Source of the DNA: Rouxiella badensis
Lineage (GTDB): Bacteria; Pseudomonadota; Gammaproteobacteria; Enterobacterales; Enterobacteriaceae
DNA: 32,908 nucleotides
Reading direction: 5' to 3'
Assembly (NCBI RefSeq): GCF_002093665.1
Contig: NZ_MRWE01000048.1
Coordinates: forward strand, 1-32,908
Both the position numbers and the translations under genes were made by a program. The notes below the pieces were generated by a model. That model saw only the letters and a program-made list of their open reading frames with translations. It had not been told where the DNA came from and did no database searches. This document shows, one piece after another, positions 9,006 through 18,153 of the stretch (position 1 is its first letter; every line of letters starts with the position of its first letter).

Positions 9006-10370
9006 TCAGCACTTGGAATCTGTCATGGAAGGTGCAGGATACCCGGTGATAGCCGCCACAAAACTCGGATAGATCATTCCCAGTAAGACCGCATTAAAGG
9101 CATCGTCAATCTGTTCCAGGGTTTGTTCATCAAAGTACTGCGCGAGGGCAGTTTGTAAAGCGGCGGACGCCATCAGCGGAGTGGTCATTAGCGCTGTTCT
9201 AGCCGCGATTGAGTTAAACATGACATCTCCAGGCAGTTCACTCTCGGGCCAGCTTATCTCCAGCCGATTCCTGAGCGGAATCTCGCTATGCAGGGCATTT
9301 AGCCCGCGAAACACCAGGCTGTCTGCCAGTTCTCCCGCCGTGTTAATTCCCGCCCGCAGTAGATCGTTGACCACTGTATCGCCATAGATGCAGTGCTGCG
9401 CGGCCGACGCAGCGCCAGACGGTGAAGCTGTTTGTGACATGGTGAAAGAGACTGCCACCTGATTGGGAATATACAACCCTGCGGCGAGTAAAGTTTGTGT
9501 GACGCCTATTTTCGCCTCGCTGCTTAGACGAACAAGAGTCTGTGTGCCTTCTCGAAGTAAGCTATAAAAGAGAAAAGAAACCAGCGTTGAAGCAATACCG
9601 GGTAATACGTCGGTGGTCGCAGCGGCAATGAGTGCGCCGCTGCACACCAACATATTAAATGCGCGAGAACTCTGAGTCACAACGTTGGCCGTGCCGTGAA
9701 AATAATCGCGTAAGCCGCCGATAAAATTTAGCAGCAGTGGCACGGTGCTGGAAAATAATGCCAACGACAGGCGTGTGGCTTTGCTGGCAGAATAGCTCTC
9801 AAGGCTTGCCTCGGTATAATAGGCAATTAACTGACGCAGGAAAGTCGGTAGCGCGACACAGATAGCACTGCGTAATACGATATTTTTAGTGTTCTGGAAA
9901 TAACGGCAAAGATTGTCGTCCTGCGCAAGGCTTAATATATTTCTAAGTCGGCTCCAGCCGCCGTTCTGCATGGATTGGCTGGTTAGCGAGGAGCAGGATG
10001 AGCTGCTTTCGCTGATGATGCTCAGAGAACGACATAATTCATAATCGATTGGGACAGCATTTTCAAAAATATAATCAGAAAGCGATGTTTGCAACTGAAG
10101 GTCATCGACACTGATTTCAGTTGCTGATTCAGCAGCGGCCTGCTCCGCAGTTAGCAATATATCGTCCAGCGCACGTAGCGTATTCGCAATCTCTCTATCA
10201 GACGGTACGTGCATCGCCGCAATAAGTTTATCTGTTAACGGAGTGCAATCCACCGCTAAGTCGAGGTAATTCAGCCGACTGATGGCGCTATTATTCGCTG
10301 GAAGCCGGGTAATATTCTGAGCTGAAAAACAGCGCTGAAGAGCCAGCGTCGAATCTGAAATTATGCGCAT
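9006..10370 (-). CDS. uncharacterised 454-residue protein with hydrophobic helices
   Basis: I do not recognise this protein. Its N-terminal third is polar (about residues 1-160) and includes a Ser-rich patch at 116-132. The rest has hydrophobic stretches at roughly 165-185, 201-220, 239-270 and 425-442, with short amphipathic stretches between. There is no classical signal peptide. The frame is open for 454 codons, bracketed by good terminators on both sides, so it looks like a real single-gene unit. Base composition is visibly more AT-rich than the flanking speC, especially near the 5' end, which suggests acquisition. The slot between speC and mltC holds nupG in E. coli, but this is no nucleoside transporter. 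Polar N-terminus plus hydrophobic helical pairs could fit a secreted, membrane-targeted effector or a membrane-associated toxin; both are guesses. The ATG at 10370 has only a weak ribosome site. Confidence 0.65.
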   Translation of the reverse strand: MRIISDSTLALQRCFSAQNITRLPANNSAISRLNYLDLAVDCTPLTDKLIAAMHVPSDREIANTLRALDDILLTAEQAAAESATEISVDDLQLQTSLSDYIFENAVPIDYELCRSLSIISESSSSCSSLTSQSMQNGGWSRLRNILSLAQDDNLCRYFQNTKNIVLRSAICVALPTFLRQLIAYYTEASLESYSASKATRLSLALFSSTVPLLLNFIGGLRDYFHGTANVVTQSSRAFNMLVCSGALIAAATTDVLPGIASTLVSFLFYSLLREGTQTLVRLSSEAKIGVTQTLLAAGLYIPNQVAVSFTMSQTASPSGAASAAQHCIYGDTVVNDLLRAGINTAGELADSLVFRGLNALHSEIPLRNRLEISWPESELPGDVMFNSIAARTALMTTPLMASAALQTALAQYFDEQTLEQIDDAFNAVLLGMIYPSFVAAITGYPAPSMTDSKC

Positions 10371-10513
10371 GATATATCTCTATATGTCTACCGTTAAGAC
10401 TGTGATTTAATCGATTGGCGAGAAGGAAGACGAATAACGTGAATGAGTTAGTGGATGATGCAGTGATAAACTATAAGACGACTTTTTAATCCGTATTTTT
10501 ATATTTCGCTCAA

Positions 10514-10548
10514 AACAAAAAAACGGAGACCTTTTGGGTCTCCGTTTT
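10514..10548. terminator. terminator of mltC
   Basis: AAAACGGAGACC and GGTCTCCGTTTT form a perfect 12-bp stem (10520-10531 with 10537-10548) with loop TTTTG. Read leftward it ends in a long T-tract, a textbook intrinsic terminator for the mltC operon; it can also act rightward. Confidence 0.92.
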
Positions 10549-10570
10549 GCTTGCACTGCCTCCGTCTCGA

Positions 10571-11650
10571 CTAGTCGGTACGGCGGTAGCTTCTCTGCGT
10601 ATTGTTCACTTTATACAGGTAACGGCGGGACTCACCCGAAGGATGTCGGCTTATCAGCGTATCGTAAACGTCTCCCGGCGCCATATCGTTTATCATATTA
10701 AACGCCGTAGTCTTATCGCTCGAGAAGACCCTCAGCACGCTGCCCGCACCGCCGTTATAAGCCGTAATCACAGCATAGCGTCTCGAGGTCGGGTTGGTTA
10801 TCCCTGCCAGATAGACGTTTTGTAGCATTGCCAGATAGGCCGTGCCGGTGTTGATATTGTTCGCTGGATCAAACAGATAACTACGGCTCGGCGTGCCCCA
10901 GCGTCCTTCCGCTTTAAATACGTCGGCACCGGCGGTGTGCTGCACAACCTGCATCAGACCCAGCGCGTCGGCGTTACTCACCGCATACGGGTTAAAGGCG
11001 GACTCGGTCTGCATGATAGCCAGGATCAGTGACTGATCGACGCCGTATCTTGCGGCGGCTTCGCGCACCAACGGCAGATATTTATGCGCCCGTTTGTCCA
11101 GGTGGTTCGGCACCATCTGAATCGTCACGGAATAGATGATATGCAGGCCGGACTGACGTTCTTGCAGCTTGTATTGCAGCAAATAGTTGGCAAAGTTGGT
11201 CGCACGACCCTGCCAGCGGATAGGCTGCCCGGTATTGTCTAGCACCTGACCATAAAGCATGGGCTCTTTACTGATCTGGATGTCATTGGCGTCGGAATAG
11301 AGGTCAACGCCGGTAGCATCTTCGCCGACCAACAGGGTTTTCACGATGGCCTGACGCAGCTTATCGGTAGGATCGATCCCCGAGATGGTTTCGATGGTAA
11401 TGGTACCCGCTTCAAAGTTGATGTGGCTGCGGGTCTCATACTGATCGCTATATTTTACGTAGTCTTTTGGTCCGGCGATCAGGACTTCATTAATGCCCCA
11501 GATGTTCTCGATGTTGTGGGCAAATTGGCCCATCAAAATGTCAAAGCCATTGGTATCTTTGATGTAAGCTTCGTTGAATTGATTGTTTTTATTGCTCGAA
11601 CAGGAAATCAACAAAGGCGCGATAACCAGTAACGCTAAAATTTTCTTCAT
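10571..11650 (-). CDS. mltC: membrane-bound lytic murein transglycosylase C
   Basis: The 359-residue protein equals E. coli MltC in length. An N-terminal lipoprotein signal ends in the lipobox LISC, with Cys17 the lipidated residue, so it is anchored in the outer membrane facing the periplasm. An N-terminal DUF3393 region (about residues 25-190) is followed by a lysozyme-like SLT domain (about 190-359). The catalytic acid is Glu216 in [12 protein letters not shown], followed by [11 protein letters not shown] and [12 protein letters not shown]. It cleaves the MurNAc-GlcNAc bond of peptidoglycan to give 1,6-anhydro ends during wall remodelling. It is the last gene of the leftward mutY-yggX-mltC unit, 72 bases after yggX, and is followed by a strong terminator. 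Confidence 0.96.
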   Translation of the reverse strand: MKKILALLVIAPLLISCSSNKNNQFNEAYIKDTNGFDILMGQFAHNIENIWGINEVLIAGPKDYVKYSDQYETRSHINFEAGTITIETISGIDPTDKLRQAIVKTLLVGEDATGVDLYSDANDIQISKEPMLYGQVLDNTGQPIRWQGRATNFANYLLQYKLQERQSGLHIIYSVTIQMVPNHLDKRAHKYLPLVREAAARYGVDQSLILAIMQTESAFNPYAVSNADALGLMQVVQHTAGADVFKAEGRWGTPSRSYLFDPANNINTGTAYLAMLQNVYLAGITNPTSRRYAVITAYNGGAGSVLRVFSSDKTTAFNMINDMAPGDVYDTLISRHPSGESRRYLYKVNNTQRSYRRTD

Positions 11651-11722
11651 CTTAATAGCCGTATCGTGATGAAAAATAGGGCCATTATCCTTGCGGACAT
11701 TGGCCCCAAATGGGTATGGGTG

Positions 11723-11995
11723 TTACTCGGAAGGCGGTGTGTAGCCTTCGATATGCACATCATGGCCTTCGAACAGGAAATTGATCATCTCTTGTTCCAG
11801 CAGTTTGCGGTCATCGAGATTCATCATGCTTAATTTTTTTTCGTTGATGAGCATGGTTTGTTTCTTCAGCCACTGCGCCCAAGCTTCTTTAGAGATTTCG
11901 TTGTAGATACGTTTACCCACTTCGCCCGGATATAGCTGAAAATCCTGGCCTTCGGCTTCTTTATTCAAGAACGTACAAAAAATTGTCCTGCTCAT
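11723..11995 (-). CDS. yggX: Fe(2+)-trafficking/oxidative stress protection protein YggX
   Basis: From the ATG at 11995 the product has 90 residues and matches E. coli YggX nearly throughout ([20 protein letters not shown], then [16 protein letters not shown], ending [10 protein letters not shown]). Cys7 is the single conserved cysteine linked to its function. Known members help protect Fe-S clusters and limit iron-driven oxidative damage. The chosen ATG has a good GAGGAAT ribosome site; a longer frame 18 codons upstream is not supported. It lies between mutY and mltC, on the same strand. MutY itself carries a 4Fe-4S cluster, which gives the pairing biological sense. Confidence 0.95.
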   Translation of the reverse strand: MSRTIFCTFLNKEAEGQDFQLYPGEVGKRIYNEISKEAWAQWLKKQTMLINEKKLSMMNLDDRKLLEQEMINFLFEGHDVHIEGYTPPSE

Positions 11996-12089
11996 ACTTA
12001 ATTCCTCATCTATGGCCCGGTGACCACAACTCGCGCTGGGGGGTTCCATTTTAATGGCTTAAAATCAACGAGTTAGGTTATTAATATTG

Positions 12090-13142
12090 CTATCGTGGCA
12101 GCGCTTTTGCCAGTTGACCCAACAGACGTTCAACCGGGGCTGCCAGCCCGACAGACTGCGGCTGCGCTAAGTTATACCAGAGACCTGAGCCTTCATCCAT
12201 GCAACCCGCTACCGAGTCGATATTTATCAACATCGGCACGATATCGAGATGAAAATGGCTGAAAGTATGGCGGAAAGAGACCATTTGCTGCATTGCGCTA
12301 CGCGCTATCGCATATTTTTTGCCGCCGGTTATTAGCTCGTCTTCGCTGGCAAACTGCGGGAAGCAGAACAGCCCTCCCCACAGACCGACAGGCGGACGCT
12401 GTTCGAGCCAAACCTTGTCACCCCGCTGAATCATCAGCATGTAGGCGGTTTTCTCCGGCAACGTTTTTTTAGGTTTTTTTCCCGGATAGTTCTGCCAGCT
12501 ATGGTTGGCGTAAGCAACGCAGCCGAAGCTCAGCGGGCAAAGCTCGCACTTTGGACGCGAGCGGGTGCAGACCATCGCACCAAGGTCCATCATTGCCTGA
12601 TTAAACTGTTCCACGCCCTTGGCCGGCGTCACCTCTTCGGTTATCTGCCACAGCCGGTTTTCGACCTTTTTCTCACCCGGCCAGCCGTCGACGGCATAGC
12701 AACGTGCAAGCACGCGTTTTACGTTGCCGTCGAGAATAGGGTAATGCTGCCCCAGGGAGAGCGACAGGATGGCACCTGCGGTCGAGCGCCCTACGCCGGA
12801 TAGCGCATTAACTTCTTCGAAGGTGGTTGGGAATTCGCCGTTATGTTGTGCCACAATAGTCTGCGCGGCTTTGTGCAGATTGCGGGCACGGGCGTAGTAA
12901 CCGAGTCCGGTCCAAAGGTGCAGAACCTCGTCAAGCGGAGCGGCCGCTAACGCGGTGACGGTTGGGAAGTTTTCCATAAAGCGCTGGAAGTAGGGGATAA
13001 CTGTCGCAACTTGAGTTTGCTGTAGCATCACCTCGGAGAGCCAGACTTTATAGGGAGTTTTTTCGAGCTGCCACGGTAGGGTCTTGCGACCATAGCGTTG
13101 ATACCAATCGAGTACCGCAGGCGCGAAGCGATGCGCTTCCAT
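12090..13142 (-). CDS. mutY: A/G-specific adenine DNA glycosylase MutY
   Basis: MutY removes adenine mispaired with 8-oxoguanine. Starting at the second of two adjacent ATGs gives 350 residues, the E. coli length; the first, at 13145, is equally possible. The catalytic Glu lies in [12 protein letters not shown] (Glu37), the helix-hairpin-helix in [13 protein letters not shown], and the catalytic Asp in [10 protein letters not shown]. The 4Fe-4S loop has the four cysteines of [17 protein letters not shown] in Cys-x6-Cys-x2-Cys-x5-Cys spacing. The C-terminal NUDIX-like domain (about 225-350) includes [13 protein letters not shown], the part that recognises 8-oxoG. It is the first gene of the leftward mutY-yggX-mltC unit and diverges from trmB. 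Confidence 0.96.
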   Translation of the reverse strand: MEAHRFAPAVLDWYQRYGRKTLPWQLEKTPYKVWLSEVMLQQTQVATVIPYFQRFMENFPTVTALAAAPLDEVLHLWTGLGYYARARNLHKAAQTIVAQHNGEFPTTFEEVNALSGVGRSTAGAILSLSLGQHYPILDGNVKRVLARCYAVDGWPGEKKVENRLWQITEEVTPAKGVEQFNQAMMDLGAMVCTRSRPKCELCPLSFGCVAYANHSWQNYPGKKPKKTLPEKTAYMLMIQRGDKVWLEQRPPVGLWGGLFCFPQFASEDELITGGKKYAIARSAMQQMVSFRHTFSHFHLDIVPMLINIDSVAGCMDEGSGLWYNLAQPQSVGLAAPVERLLGQLAKALPR

Positions 13143-13468
13143 CATAGGCGTATTACAAATCCCGTCGAGGGTTAAAATTCAGCTAAGGATTGCAGCATAG
13201 AGTCTTTGAGCTGTAAACCGGAACTTTCTCTTATCCCCTTCATTCTTCGCAATGCTGGGGGGTTGGCTGCCTTTACTCACCCCAGTCTCTAAATTAAGTC
13301 AGCGATGGGGGATTTGCGCAGTTGCCGCCTGCCAGCCTGGCGAAATATTGAGAGGGTGAAAAATGTACCGGCTAAAGTGTCCGATTTTAAACGAGAGCTT
13401 GCTAAAGGCGGGTATCTTTGGATAATGCGCCATTCCCTAAAATTATCGCCAGACAGATAGAAAGCACT
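13143..13468. other. mutY-trmB divergent intergenic region
   Basis: No gene is seen in these 326 bases. The right end holds the trmB promoter candidate. The left part has pyrimidine/G-rich runs (CCCC and GGGGGG near 13230-13300) with no clear structure. Confidence 0.5.
13399..13426 (+). promoter_or_regulatory. candidate sigma-70 promoter of trmB-yggL
   Basis: TTGCTA (13399-13404) and GATAAT (13421-13426) are separated by 16 bases; the -10 matches five of six consensus bases. It lies about 43 bases before the trmB ATG. Confidence 0.5.
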
Positions 13469-14188
13469 ATGAAAAATGACGTCATTTCACCGGAGTTTGA
13501 TGAAAACGGTCGCGCTATGCGCCGTATCCGCAGTTTTGTGCGCCGTCAGGGCCGTCTGACCAAGGGTCAGCAGTATGCGCTGGACAATTACTGGTCGGTG
13601 ATGGGCGTTGAATATCAGTCGCAGCCTGTCGAGATTGCCTCGCTGTTTGGTCGCGAAGCGCACACCGTTCTCGAAATCGGTTTCGGGATGGGAACCTCGC
13701 TGGTGACGATGGCCCAGCAGCACCCGGAACAAAACTTTATCGGCATTGAAGTGCACTCACCGGGCGTGGGTGCGTGCCTCGCGACGGCGCAAGAAGAAGG
13801 CGTCAGCAACCTTCGCGTGATGTGCCACGATGCCGTTGAAGTACTGGAAACCATGATTCCAGATGGCTCACTTGATATGGTGCAGCTATTCTTTCCAGAC
13901 CCGTGGCATAAGGCCCGTCACAACAAACGTCGCATCGTGCAAACTCCGTTCGTTGAGCTGGTGCGCCGTAAATTGAAGCTGGGTGGCGTGTTCCACATGG
14001 CAACAGATTGGGAACCTTATGCAGAACACATGCTCGAAGTGATGAGCGGCGTGGAGGCTTATGGCAATCTGTCGGCCGAGGGCAACTATGTTCCTCGTCC
14101 AGAATCGCGCCCGGTAACCAAGTTCGAAATGCGTGGTCAGCGTTTAGGCCACGGCGTATGGGATCTGATGTTTGAGAGGAAGCAATAA
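13469..14188 (+). CDS. trmB: tRNA (guanine-N7-)-methyltransferase
   Basis: The protein of 239 residues equals E. coli TrmB and aligns along its whole length. It methylates G46 of the tRNA variable loop using S-adenosylmethionine. The basic N-terminus ([18 protein letters not shown]) is followed by the SAM-binding [12 protein letters not shown], then [10 protein letters not shown], the catalytic Asp region ([18 protein letters not shown]) and [13 protein letters not shown]. The ATG at 13469 is chosen because the product then begins [15 protein letters not shown] as in E. coli; a TTG 17 codons upstream lies within the promoter region. Its stop overlaps the yggL ATG by one base (TAATG), so the two are translationally coupled. 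Confidence 0.96.
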   Translation: MKNDVISPEFDENGRAMRRIRSFVRRQGRLTKGQQYALDNYWSVMGVEYQSQPVEIASLFGREAHTVLEIGFGMGTSLVTMAQQHPEQNFIGIEVHSPGVGACLATAQEEGVSNLRVMCHDAVEVLETMIPDGSLDMVQLFFPDPWHKARHNKRRIVQTPFVELVRRKLKLGGVFHMATDWEPYAEHMLEVMSGVEAYGNLSAEGNYVPRPESRPVTKFEMRGQRLGHGVWDLMFERKQ

Positions 14189-14514
14189 TGGCCAAGAATC
14201 GCAGTCGTCGTTTACGTAAGAAGTTACACATTGAAGAGTTTCAAGAGCTGGGTTTCTCCGTAAAATGGCACTTCGCTGAAGGAACGAGCGTCGAGACGAT
14301 CGACGAATTCCTGGACGCTTTCATTGACGGCGTGATTGAACCTAATAAGCTGGCCTTTGACGGCAGCGGCTATCTTGTTTGGGAAGGCCTGGTTTGCCTA
14401 CAGGAAATCGGTCGTTGCACCGATGAGCATCGCCAACTAGTGAAAAAATGGTTGGAAGACCATAAAATGCAGGACGTTGAAGTTAGCGAACTGTTCGATA
14501 TCTGGTGGGATTGA
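14188..14514 (+). CDS. yggL: YggL family 50S ribosome-associated protein (DUF469)
   Basis: The 108-residue protein equals E. coli YggL in length and begins with a strongly basic stretch ([20 protein letters not shown]) suited to RNA contact. The remainder has the conserved EPNKLAFDGSGYLVWEGLVC and the acidic end SELFDIWWD. YggL is known to bind the 50S subunit, and its role is not well defined. The ATG overlaps the trmB stop by one base, so it is the second gene of the trmB operon, and a hairpin terminator follows. Confidence 0.94.
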   Translation: MAKNRSRRLRKKLHIEEFQELGFSVKWHFAEGTSVETIDEFLDAFIDGVIEPNKLAFDGSGYLVWEGLVCLQEIGRCTDEHRQLVKKWLEDHKMQDVEVSELFDIWWD

Positions 14515-14539
14515 TTTACCTCCCCTGAATCAGTTATCT

Positions 14540-14560
14540 AAAGCGCCTTCATGGCGCTTT
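14540..14560 (+). terminator. terminator of trmB-yggL
   Basis: AAAGCGCC (14540-14547) pairs with GGCGCTTT (14553-14560) around loop TTCAT; an AATTATTTTT tract follows. It ends 23 bases before glsB. Confidence 0.75.
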
Positions 14561-14583
14561 AATTATTTTTAAAGGGAAATACC

Positions 14584-15510
14584 TTGTCGACTGAATTAGA
14601 TAACGGCCTGCTGGAAGAGATCCTCGCTCAGGTTCGGCCTTTGATTGGTCAGGGAAAAGTGGCGGACTATATTCCGGCGCTGGCGACCGTCGATCCTAAT
14701 AATCTCGGGATCGCGGTGTGTACCGTGGACGGCCAGCAGTTTTATGCCGGTGATGCAAACACGCGTTTTTCTATCCAGTCTATTTCCAAAGTATTAAGCC
14801 TGACGCTTGCCCTGAGCCGTTACGAAGAGCATGAAATCTGGCAGCGCGTCGGCAAAGAGCCTTCGGGTCAGCCGTTTAACTCGCTGGTCCAGCTCGAGCT
14901 GGAGAAGGGCAAGCCGCGCAACCCGTTTATCAACCCGGGTGCGTTGGTTATCTGTGACATGCTGCAAAGTCGTCTCGCAGCGCCGAAGCAGCGTATGCTT
15001 GAGGTCGTGCGCCAGCTTTCTGGCGAGCAGGATATTCACTACGACACACTGGTGGCTCGTTCCGAATTCGAACACTCCGATCGCAATGCTGCGATAGCCT
15101 ACCTGATGAAGTCATTTGGTAATTTTGAAAATGACGTTATCACAGTGCTGCAAACCTATTTCAACTACTGCTCGCTGAAGATGAGCTGTTGCGAGCTGGC
15201 GCGGACCTTCCTGTATCTGGTGAACAAAGGGCTGATGCCGGGCGCAGAAGAGCCGATTATCGAGCCGAGTCAGGCACGACATATCAACGCCCTCATGGTG
15301 ACCAGCGGCATGTATGACGGCGCGGGTGAGTTTGCCTATCGCGTCGGCATGCCCGGTAAATCAGGCGTTGGCGGCGGGATTATCGCGGTGGTGCCTGAAG
15401 AGATGTGTATCGCCGTGTGGTCACCGGAGCTGGATGCCGCCGGGAACTCTTTAGCCGGAACCGCTGCCTTAGAGTTACTGGCGCAAAGAATTGGCCGTTC
15501 AATATTTTAA
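14584..15510 (+). CDS. glsB: glutaminase B
   Basis: The 308-residue enzyme hydrolyses glutamine to glutamate and ammonia. It belongs to the serine beta-lactamase-like glutaminases: Ser66-x-x-Lys69 in [12 protein letters not shown] is the nucleophile motif, with [44 protein letters not shown] and [17 protein letters not shown] also conserved. The length equals E. coli GlsB (YneH). The start is a TTG at 14584 preceded by AAGGGA; no better ATG gives the full N-terminus. It follows the trmB-yggL terminator and has little room for its own promoter, so some read-through is likely. E. coli keeps this gene elsewhere and has ansB-yggM near yggN instead. Confidence 0.94.
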   Translation: MSTELDNGLLEEILAQVRPLIGQGKVADYIPALATVDPNNLGIAVCTVDGQQFYAGDANTRFSIQSISKVLSLTLALSRYEEHEIWQRVGKEPSGQPFNSLVQLELEKGKPRNPFINPGALVICDMLQSRLAAPKQRMLEVVRQLSGEQDIHYDTLVARSEFEHSDRNAAIAYLMKSFGNFENDVITVLQTYFNYCSLKMSCCELARTFLYLVNKGLMPGAEEPIIEPSQARHINALMVTSGMYDGAGEFAYRVGMPGKSGVGGGIIAVVPEEMCIAVWSPELDAAGNSLAGTAALELLAQRIGRSIF

Positions 15511-15568
15511 TCGCGCGTTCGCAGACGAAAGGCATAGCCTGCCGGCTTGCGAGCCAAAGGGAGTAAAA

Positions 15569-16300
15569 ATGTTAGCAAAAACAGGATTGAAACACGGCCT
15601 GATCGGTCTTCTCGCCTTGACTGCGTTGCAGGCTCACGCCGAGTTTCAGTGCAGCGCTAAACCGAAAGACGACATTGTCATCAAGCCAGATACCGTGCAG
15701 GTGGTAGGTGCCAGCGGCAATCTGCTGATTACCCAGAACGGTTCGTTGAGTGACAATGGCAAAGATATTTCTCTGACCGCCAGGCAGCGCCAGGAAGCCG
15801 TGGACTACCAGGCGGCCTTGCGTCGAGACCTGCCGTGGATTGACCAGGGGGCTCGAGCGCATCTTGAGAAAGCCCGCGTAGCGATGGACGGCATCATCGT
15901 TCAGCAACTGGGTCCAGACAGCAATGTGCGTAATCGCCTGACCAAACTTGACGGCCAGCTGAAAGCGCAGATGAATCGCGTCATTGAGCATCGTCCTGAC
16001 GGCCTGACCTTCCATCATCAGGCGATTGATAAAGTGCAGCAGGACGGCCAGCATCTGGTTGAACAAACCATGGGCGGCGTGATGCAGGACAGCATGAATG
16101 AAATGGGGACGCGTCAGATGGCGAGCGGTGGCAATCCGTTGCAGGCCATGATGAGCAACCTCGGCGGGCTACAGCAAGCGGTGCAGGCTGAATGGAAGAA
16201 ACAGCAGGGCGAGTTTGAGGGCTTCGGGCACAGCGTATGTAATCGCGTGACCTCTCTCGAGCAGCAGCGTCGTGAGCTGTTGGCGGACATCAAGCCGTAG
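15569..16300 (+). CDS. yggN: YggN family exported protein (DUF2884)
   Basis: From the ATG at 15569 the product has 243 residues (E. coli YggN 239). An N-terminal signal peptide (MLAKTGLKHGLIGLLALTAL, then QAHA) should be cut after Ala24, leaving a mature periplasmic protein that starts EFQCSAK. The body is rich in Gln, Arg and Lys and mostly helical, with conserved DISLTARQRQEAVDYQ. The family has no established function. A ribosome site (AAAGGGAG) precedes the chosen ATG; an upstream frame reaching 15491 overlaps glsB and would bury the signal peptide. It stands 58 bases after glsB, same strand, and ends in a strong hairpin. Confidence 0.93.
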   Translation: MLAKTGLKHGLIGLLALTALQAHAEFQCSAKPKDDIVIKPDTVQVVGASGNLLITQNGSLSDNGKDISLTARQRQEAVDYQAALRRDLPWIDQGARAHLEKARVAMDGIIVQQLGPDSNVRNRLTKLDGQLKAQMNRVIEHRPDGLTFHHQAIDKVQQDGQHLVEQTMGGVMQDSMNEMGTRQMASGGNPLQAMMSNLGGLQQAVQAEWKKQQGEFEGFGHSVCNRVTSLEQQRRELLADIKP

Positions 16301-16307
16301 TCATAAA

Positions 16308-16337
16308 TGGCTCCCCCATCGCCTGGTGGGGGAGCCA
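16308..16337. terminator. strong hairpin between convergent yggN and hemW
   Basis: TGGCTCCCCCA (16308-16318) and TGGGGGAGCCA (16327-16337) form a perfect 11-bp stem with an 8-base loop. There is no T-tract, but its position between two convergent stops suggests a shared terminator or transcript barrier. Confidence 0.7.
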
Positions 16338-16341
16338 CCGC

Positions 16342-17478
16342 TTAATCGGCTAAAAACAGTTCCAGCAGTGAGTTCAGGAACAGTTTGCCTTTCTCGGTTA
16401 TCTGCCAGTGCGTCGCCGTCTCGACCAGATATTCGCTGGCGATGGCTTCATCAAGCTGCGCACGAATGCTCGACTCTTCCAGCCCGGTGTAAATTCCAAA
16501 CTCTTCGCGCGGTGCGGCCTCCAGCAGTCGGAATCGATTCATAAAGAACTCGAACGGCAGCTCTTTGCCGTCGACCTCGTGCTGTTTGTCCATGTAGCGA
16601 CCCTGCATATAGCCGCGAGGATGCTTGGTTTTGACCGTACGCAAAATAGTGCCGTCTGGCTGAGTGAGCTTGCCGTGGGCGCCACAGCCTACGCCCAGGT
16701 AGTCCCCGAAGCGCCAGTAGTTCAGGTTGTGCTGACACTGGTATCCCGGCTTGGCATAGGCCGAGGTTTCGTACTGCTGATAACCGGCGGCGGTGAGCAA
16801 TTTGTCGCCCTGCTCGAAGATGTCCCACAGCGCATCGTCGTCAGGCAGCACGGGCGTGCGTGAGGCAAACAGCGTGTTAGGCTCGATGGTGAGCTGATAC
16901 CACGACAGGTGCGGAGGATTGAGGGTGATTGCCTGACGCAGGTCGTCCAGCGCCTGTTCCAGCGTCTGATTCGGCAGGCCGTGCATCAGGTCGAGGTTAA
17001 AGCTACGCAGACCGAGTCCGGTGGCGAGATGGGCCGCCCGCTTGGCTTCGTCCGGGCCGTGGATCCGGCCTAAGCGTTCCAGTTTCTCTGCGCTAAAACT
17101 TTGTACACCGATAGAGATACGGTTGACGCCCGCCCGTTGATAGCCGCTGAAACGGTCTGCCTCAACGGTGCCTGGGTTCGCTTCCATCGTTATCTCGGCA
17201 TCTGCTGAGAGCGGCAGGCGCGCGCGAACGCCGTCGAGCAGATTTTGCATTGCTTCGCTGCTGAGCAGGCTCGGCGTGCCACCGCCGATAAAAATGGTTT
17301 CTACAGTTCGGCCTGCGGTCAGAGGCAGATCGGCATCCAAATCCGCCAGCAGGTGCGCCACATAATCATCATGCGGCACCTCGCCCTTCAAGGCATGCGA
17401 GTTGAAATCGCAGTAAGGGCATTTTTGAACACACCAGGGAATATGCAGATACAGACTTAAAGGGGGCAGCTTACGCAT
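16342..17478 (-). CDS. hemW: radical SAM heme chaperone HemW
   Basis: From the ATG at 17478 the product has 378 residues, equal to E. coli HemW. The radical SAM cluster motif is Cys16-x3-Cys20-x2-Cys23 in [14 protein letters not shown], followed by [10 protein letters not shown] and the SAM-binding ISIGVQSFS. It retains the family's extra cysteine after the usual triad (YCDFNSH region differs from coproporphyrinogen oxidase HemN), and the C-terminal HemN_C domain is present. HemW binds heme and hands it to respiratory enzymes rather than making protoporphyrinogen. The start overlaps the end of rdgB by 8 bases, so translation is coupled; a frame open 18 codons further upstream is not used because it would lie wholly within rdgB. 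It is the last gene of the unit. Confidence 0.95.
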   Translation of the reverse strand: MRKLPPLSLYLHIPWCVQKCPYCDFNSHALKGEVPHDDYVAHLLADLDADLPLTAGRTVETIFIGGGTPSLLSSEAMQNLLDGVRARLPLSADAEITMEANPGTVEADRFSGYQRAGVNRISIGVQSFSAEKLERLGRIHGPDEAKRAAHLATGLGLRSFNLDLMHGLPNQTLEQALDDLRQAITLNPPHLSWYQLTIEPNTLFASRTPVLPDDDALWDIFEQGDKLLTAAGYQQYETSAYAKPGYQCQHNLNYWRFGDYLGVGCGAHGKLTQPDGTILRTVKTKHPRGYMQGRYMDKQHEVDGKELPFEFFMNRFRLLEAAPREEFGIYTGLEESSIRAQLDEAIASEYLVETATHWQITEKGKLFLNSLLELFLAD

Positions 17479-18079
17479 TCTTTTCGGCAGCCCCGGACAT
17501 GGCTTGCAGTAACTGAGCCAACGCCAGACCACGATGAGAAACCGCGCTTTTTTCTTCGCGGGTCAGCTCTGCGGCGGTCTTGCCCAGCGCCGGAACATAG
17601 AAAATAGGGTCGTAACCAAAACCGCCTTCACCGGCCGGTGCGTGAATGATTTCACCGGCCCAGCTGCCGTGACATACCAGCGGCGTTGGATCTTCTGCGT
17701 GGCGCATATAGACCAGCACGCAGTGGAACTGCGCCTGACGCTGGCCTTCCGGCACGTCTTTCAGCGCGTCGAGCAGCTTTTCAAGGTTCTTACGATCGGT
17801 GGCACCTTCACCAGAATAGCGCGCGGAGTAAATCCCCGGCGCACCGCCGAGAAAATCGACCGCCAGACCTGAGTCGTCGGCGACTGCCGGCAGGCCAGTG
17901 ATTTGTGCCGCATGACGCGCCTTGATGATGGCGTTTTCAATAAAGGTCAGGCCGGTTTCATCTGCGTCATCAACGCCCAGCTCGGTTTGCGCCACGACTT
18001 CGAGACCGAAGTTGGCGAGGAGGTGCGCGAGTTCGCGAACTTTTCCGGGATTACCGGTGGCCAGCACTACTTTTTGCAT
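17471..18079 (-). CDS. rdgB: dITP/XTP pyrophosphatase RdgB
   Basis: This 202-residue enzyme (E. coli RdgB 197) removes non-canonical purine triphosphates such as dITP and XTP from the pool, limiting mutagenic incorporation. Conserved parts are the N-terminal substrate loop [23 protein letters not shown], the catalytic Asp in [29 protein letters not shown] and the C-terminal KSAVSHRG. It overlaps hemW by 8 bases. In E. coli yggU sits directly upstream; here the 74 bases to yggT hold a compound hairpin and no yggU, so rdgB-hemW may need their own promoter or depend on read-through. Confidence 0.95.
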   Translation of the reverse strand: MQKVVLATGNPGKVRELAHLLANFGLEVVAQTELGVDDADETGLTFIENAIIKARHAAQITGLPAVADDSGLAVDFLGGAPGIYSARYSGEGATDRKNLEKLLDALKDVPEGQRQAQFHCVLVYMRHAEDPTPLVCHGSWAGEIIHAPAGEGGFGYDPIFYVPALGKTAAELTREEKSAVSHRGLALAQLLQAMSGAAEKNA

Positions 18080-18105
18080 TTCTACTTCCTGAATTAAAAA
18101 ATTTT

Positions 18106-18138
18106 ACGCGGCGAGCAGAGCGTCTCTGGCCGCCGCGT
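18106..18138 (-). terminator. compound hairpin between yggT and rdgB
   Basis: Outer arms ACGCGGCG (18106-18113) and CGCCGCGT (18131-18138) enclose an inner stem CAGAG (18116-18120) with CTCTG (18124-18128). Read leftward it is followed by AAAATTTTTT, typical of an intrinsic terminator after yggT. It occupies the place where yggU lies in E. coli. Confidence 0.75.
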
Positions 18139-18153
18139 TTTAGCGACCCTGGA

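Noticed and set aside
10371-10513. Possible HrpL-type (hrp box) promoter for the orphan gene
   Set aside because: A CCACTAA element occurs, but no GGAAC lies 15-16 bases before it, so the type III secretion link is not supported.
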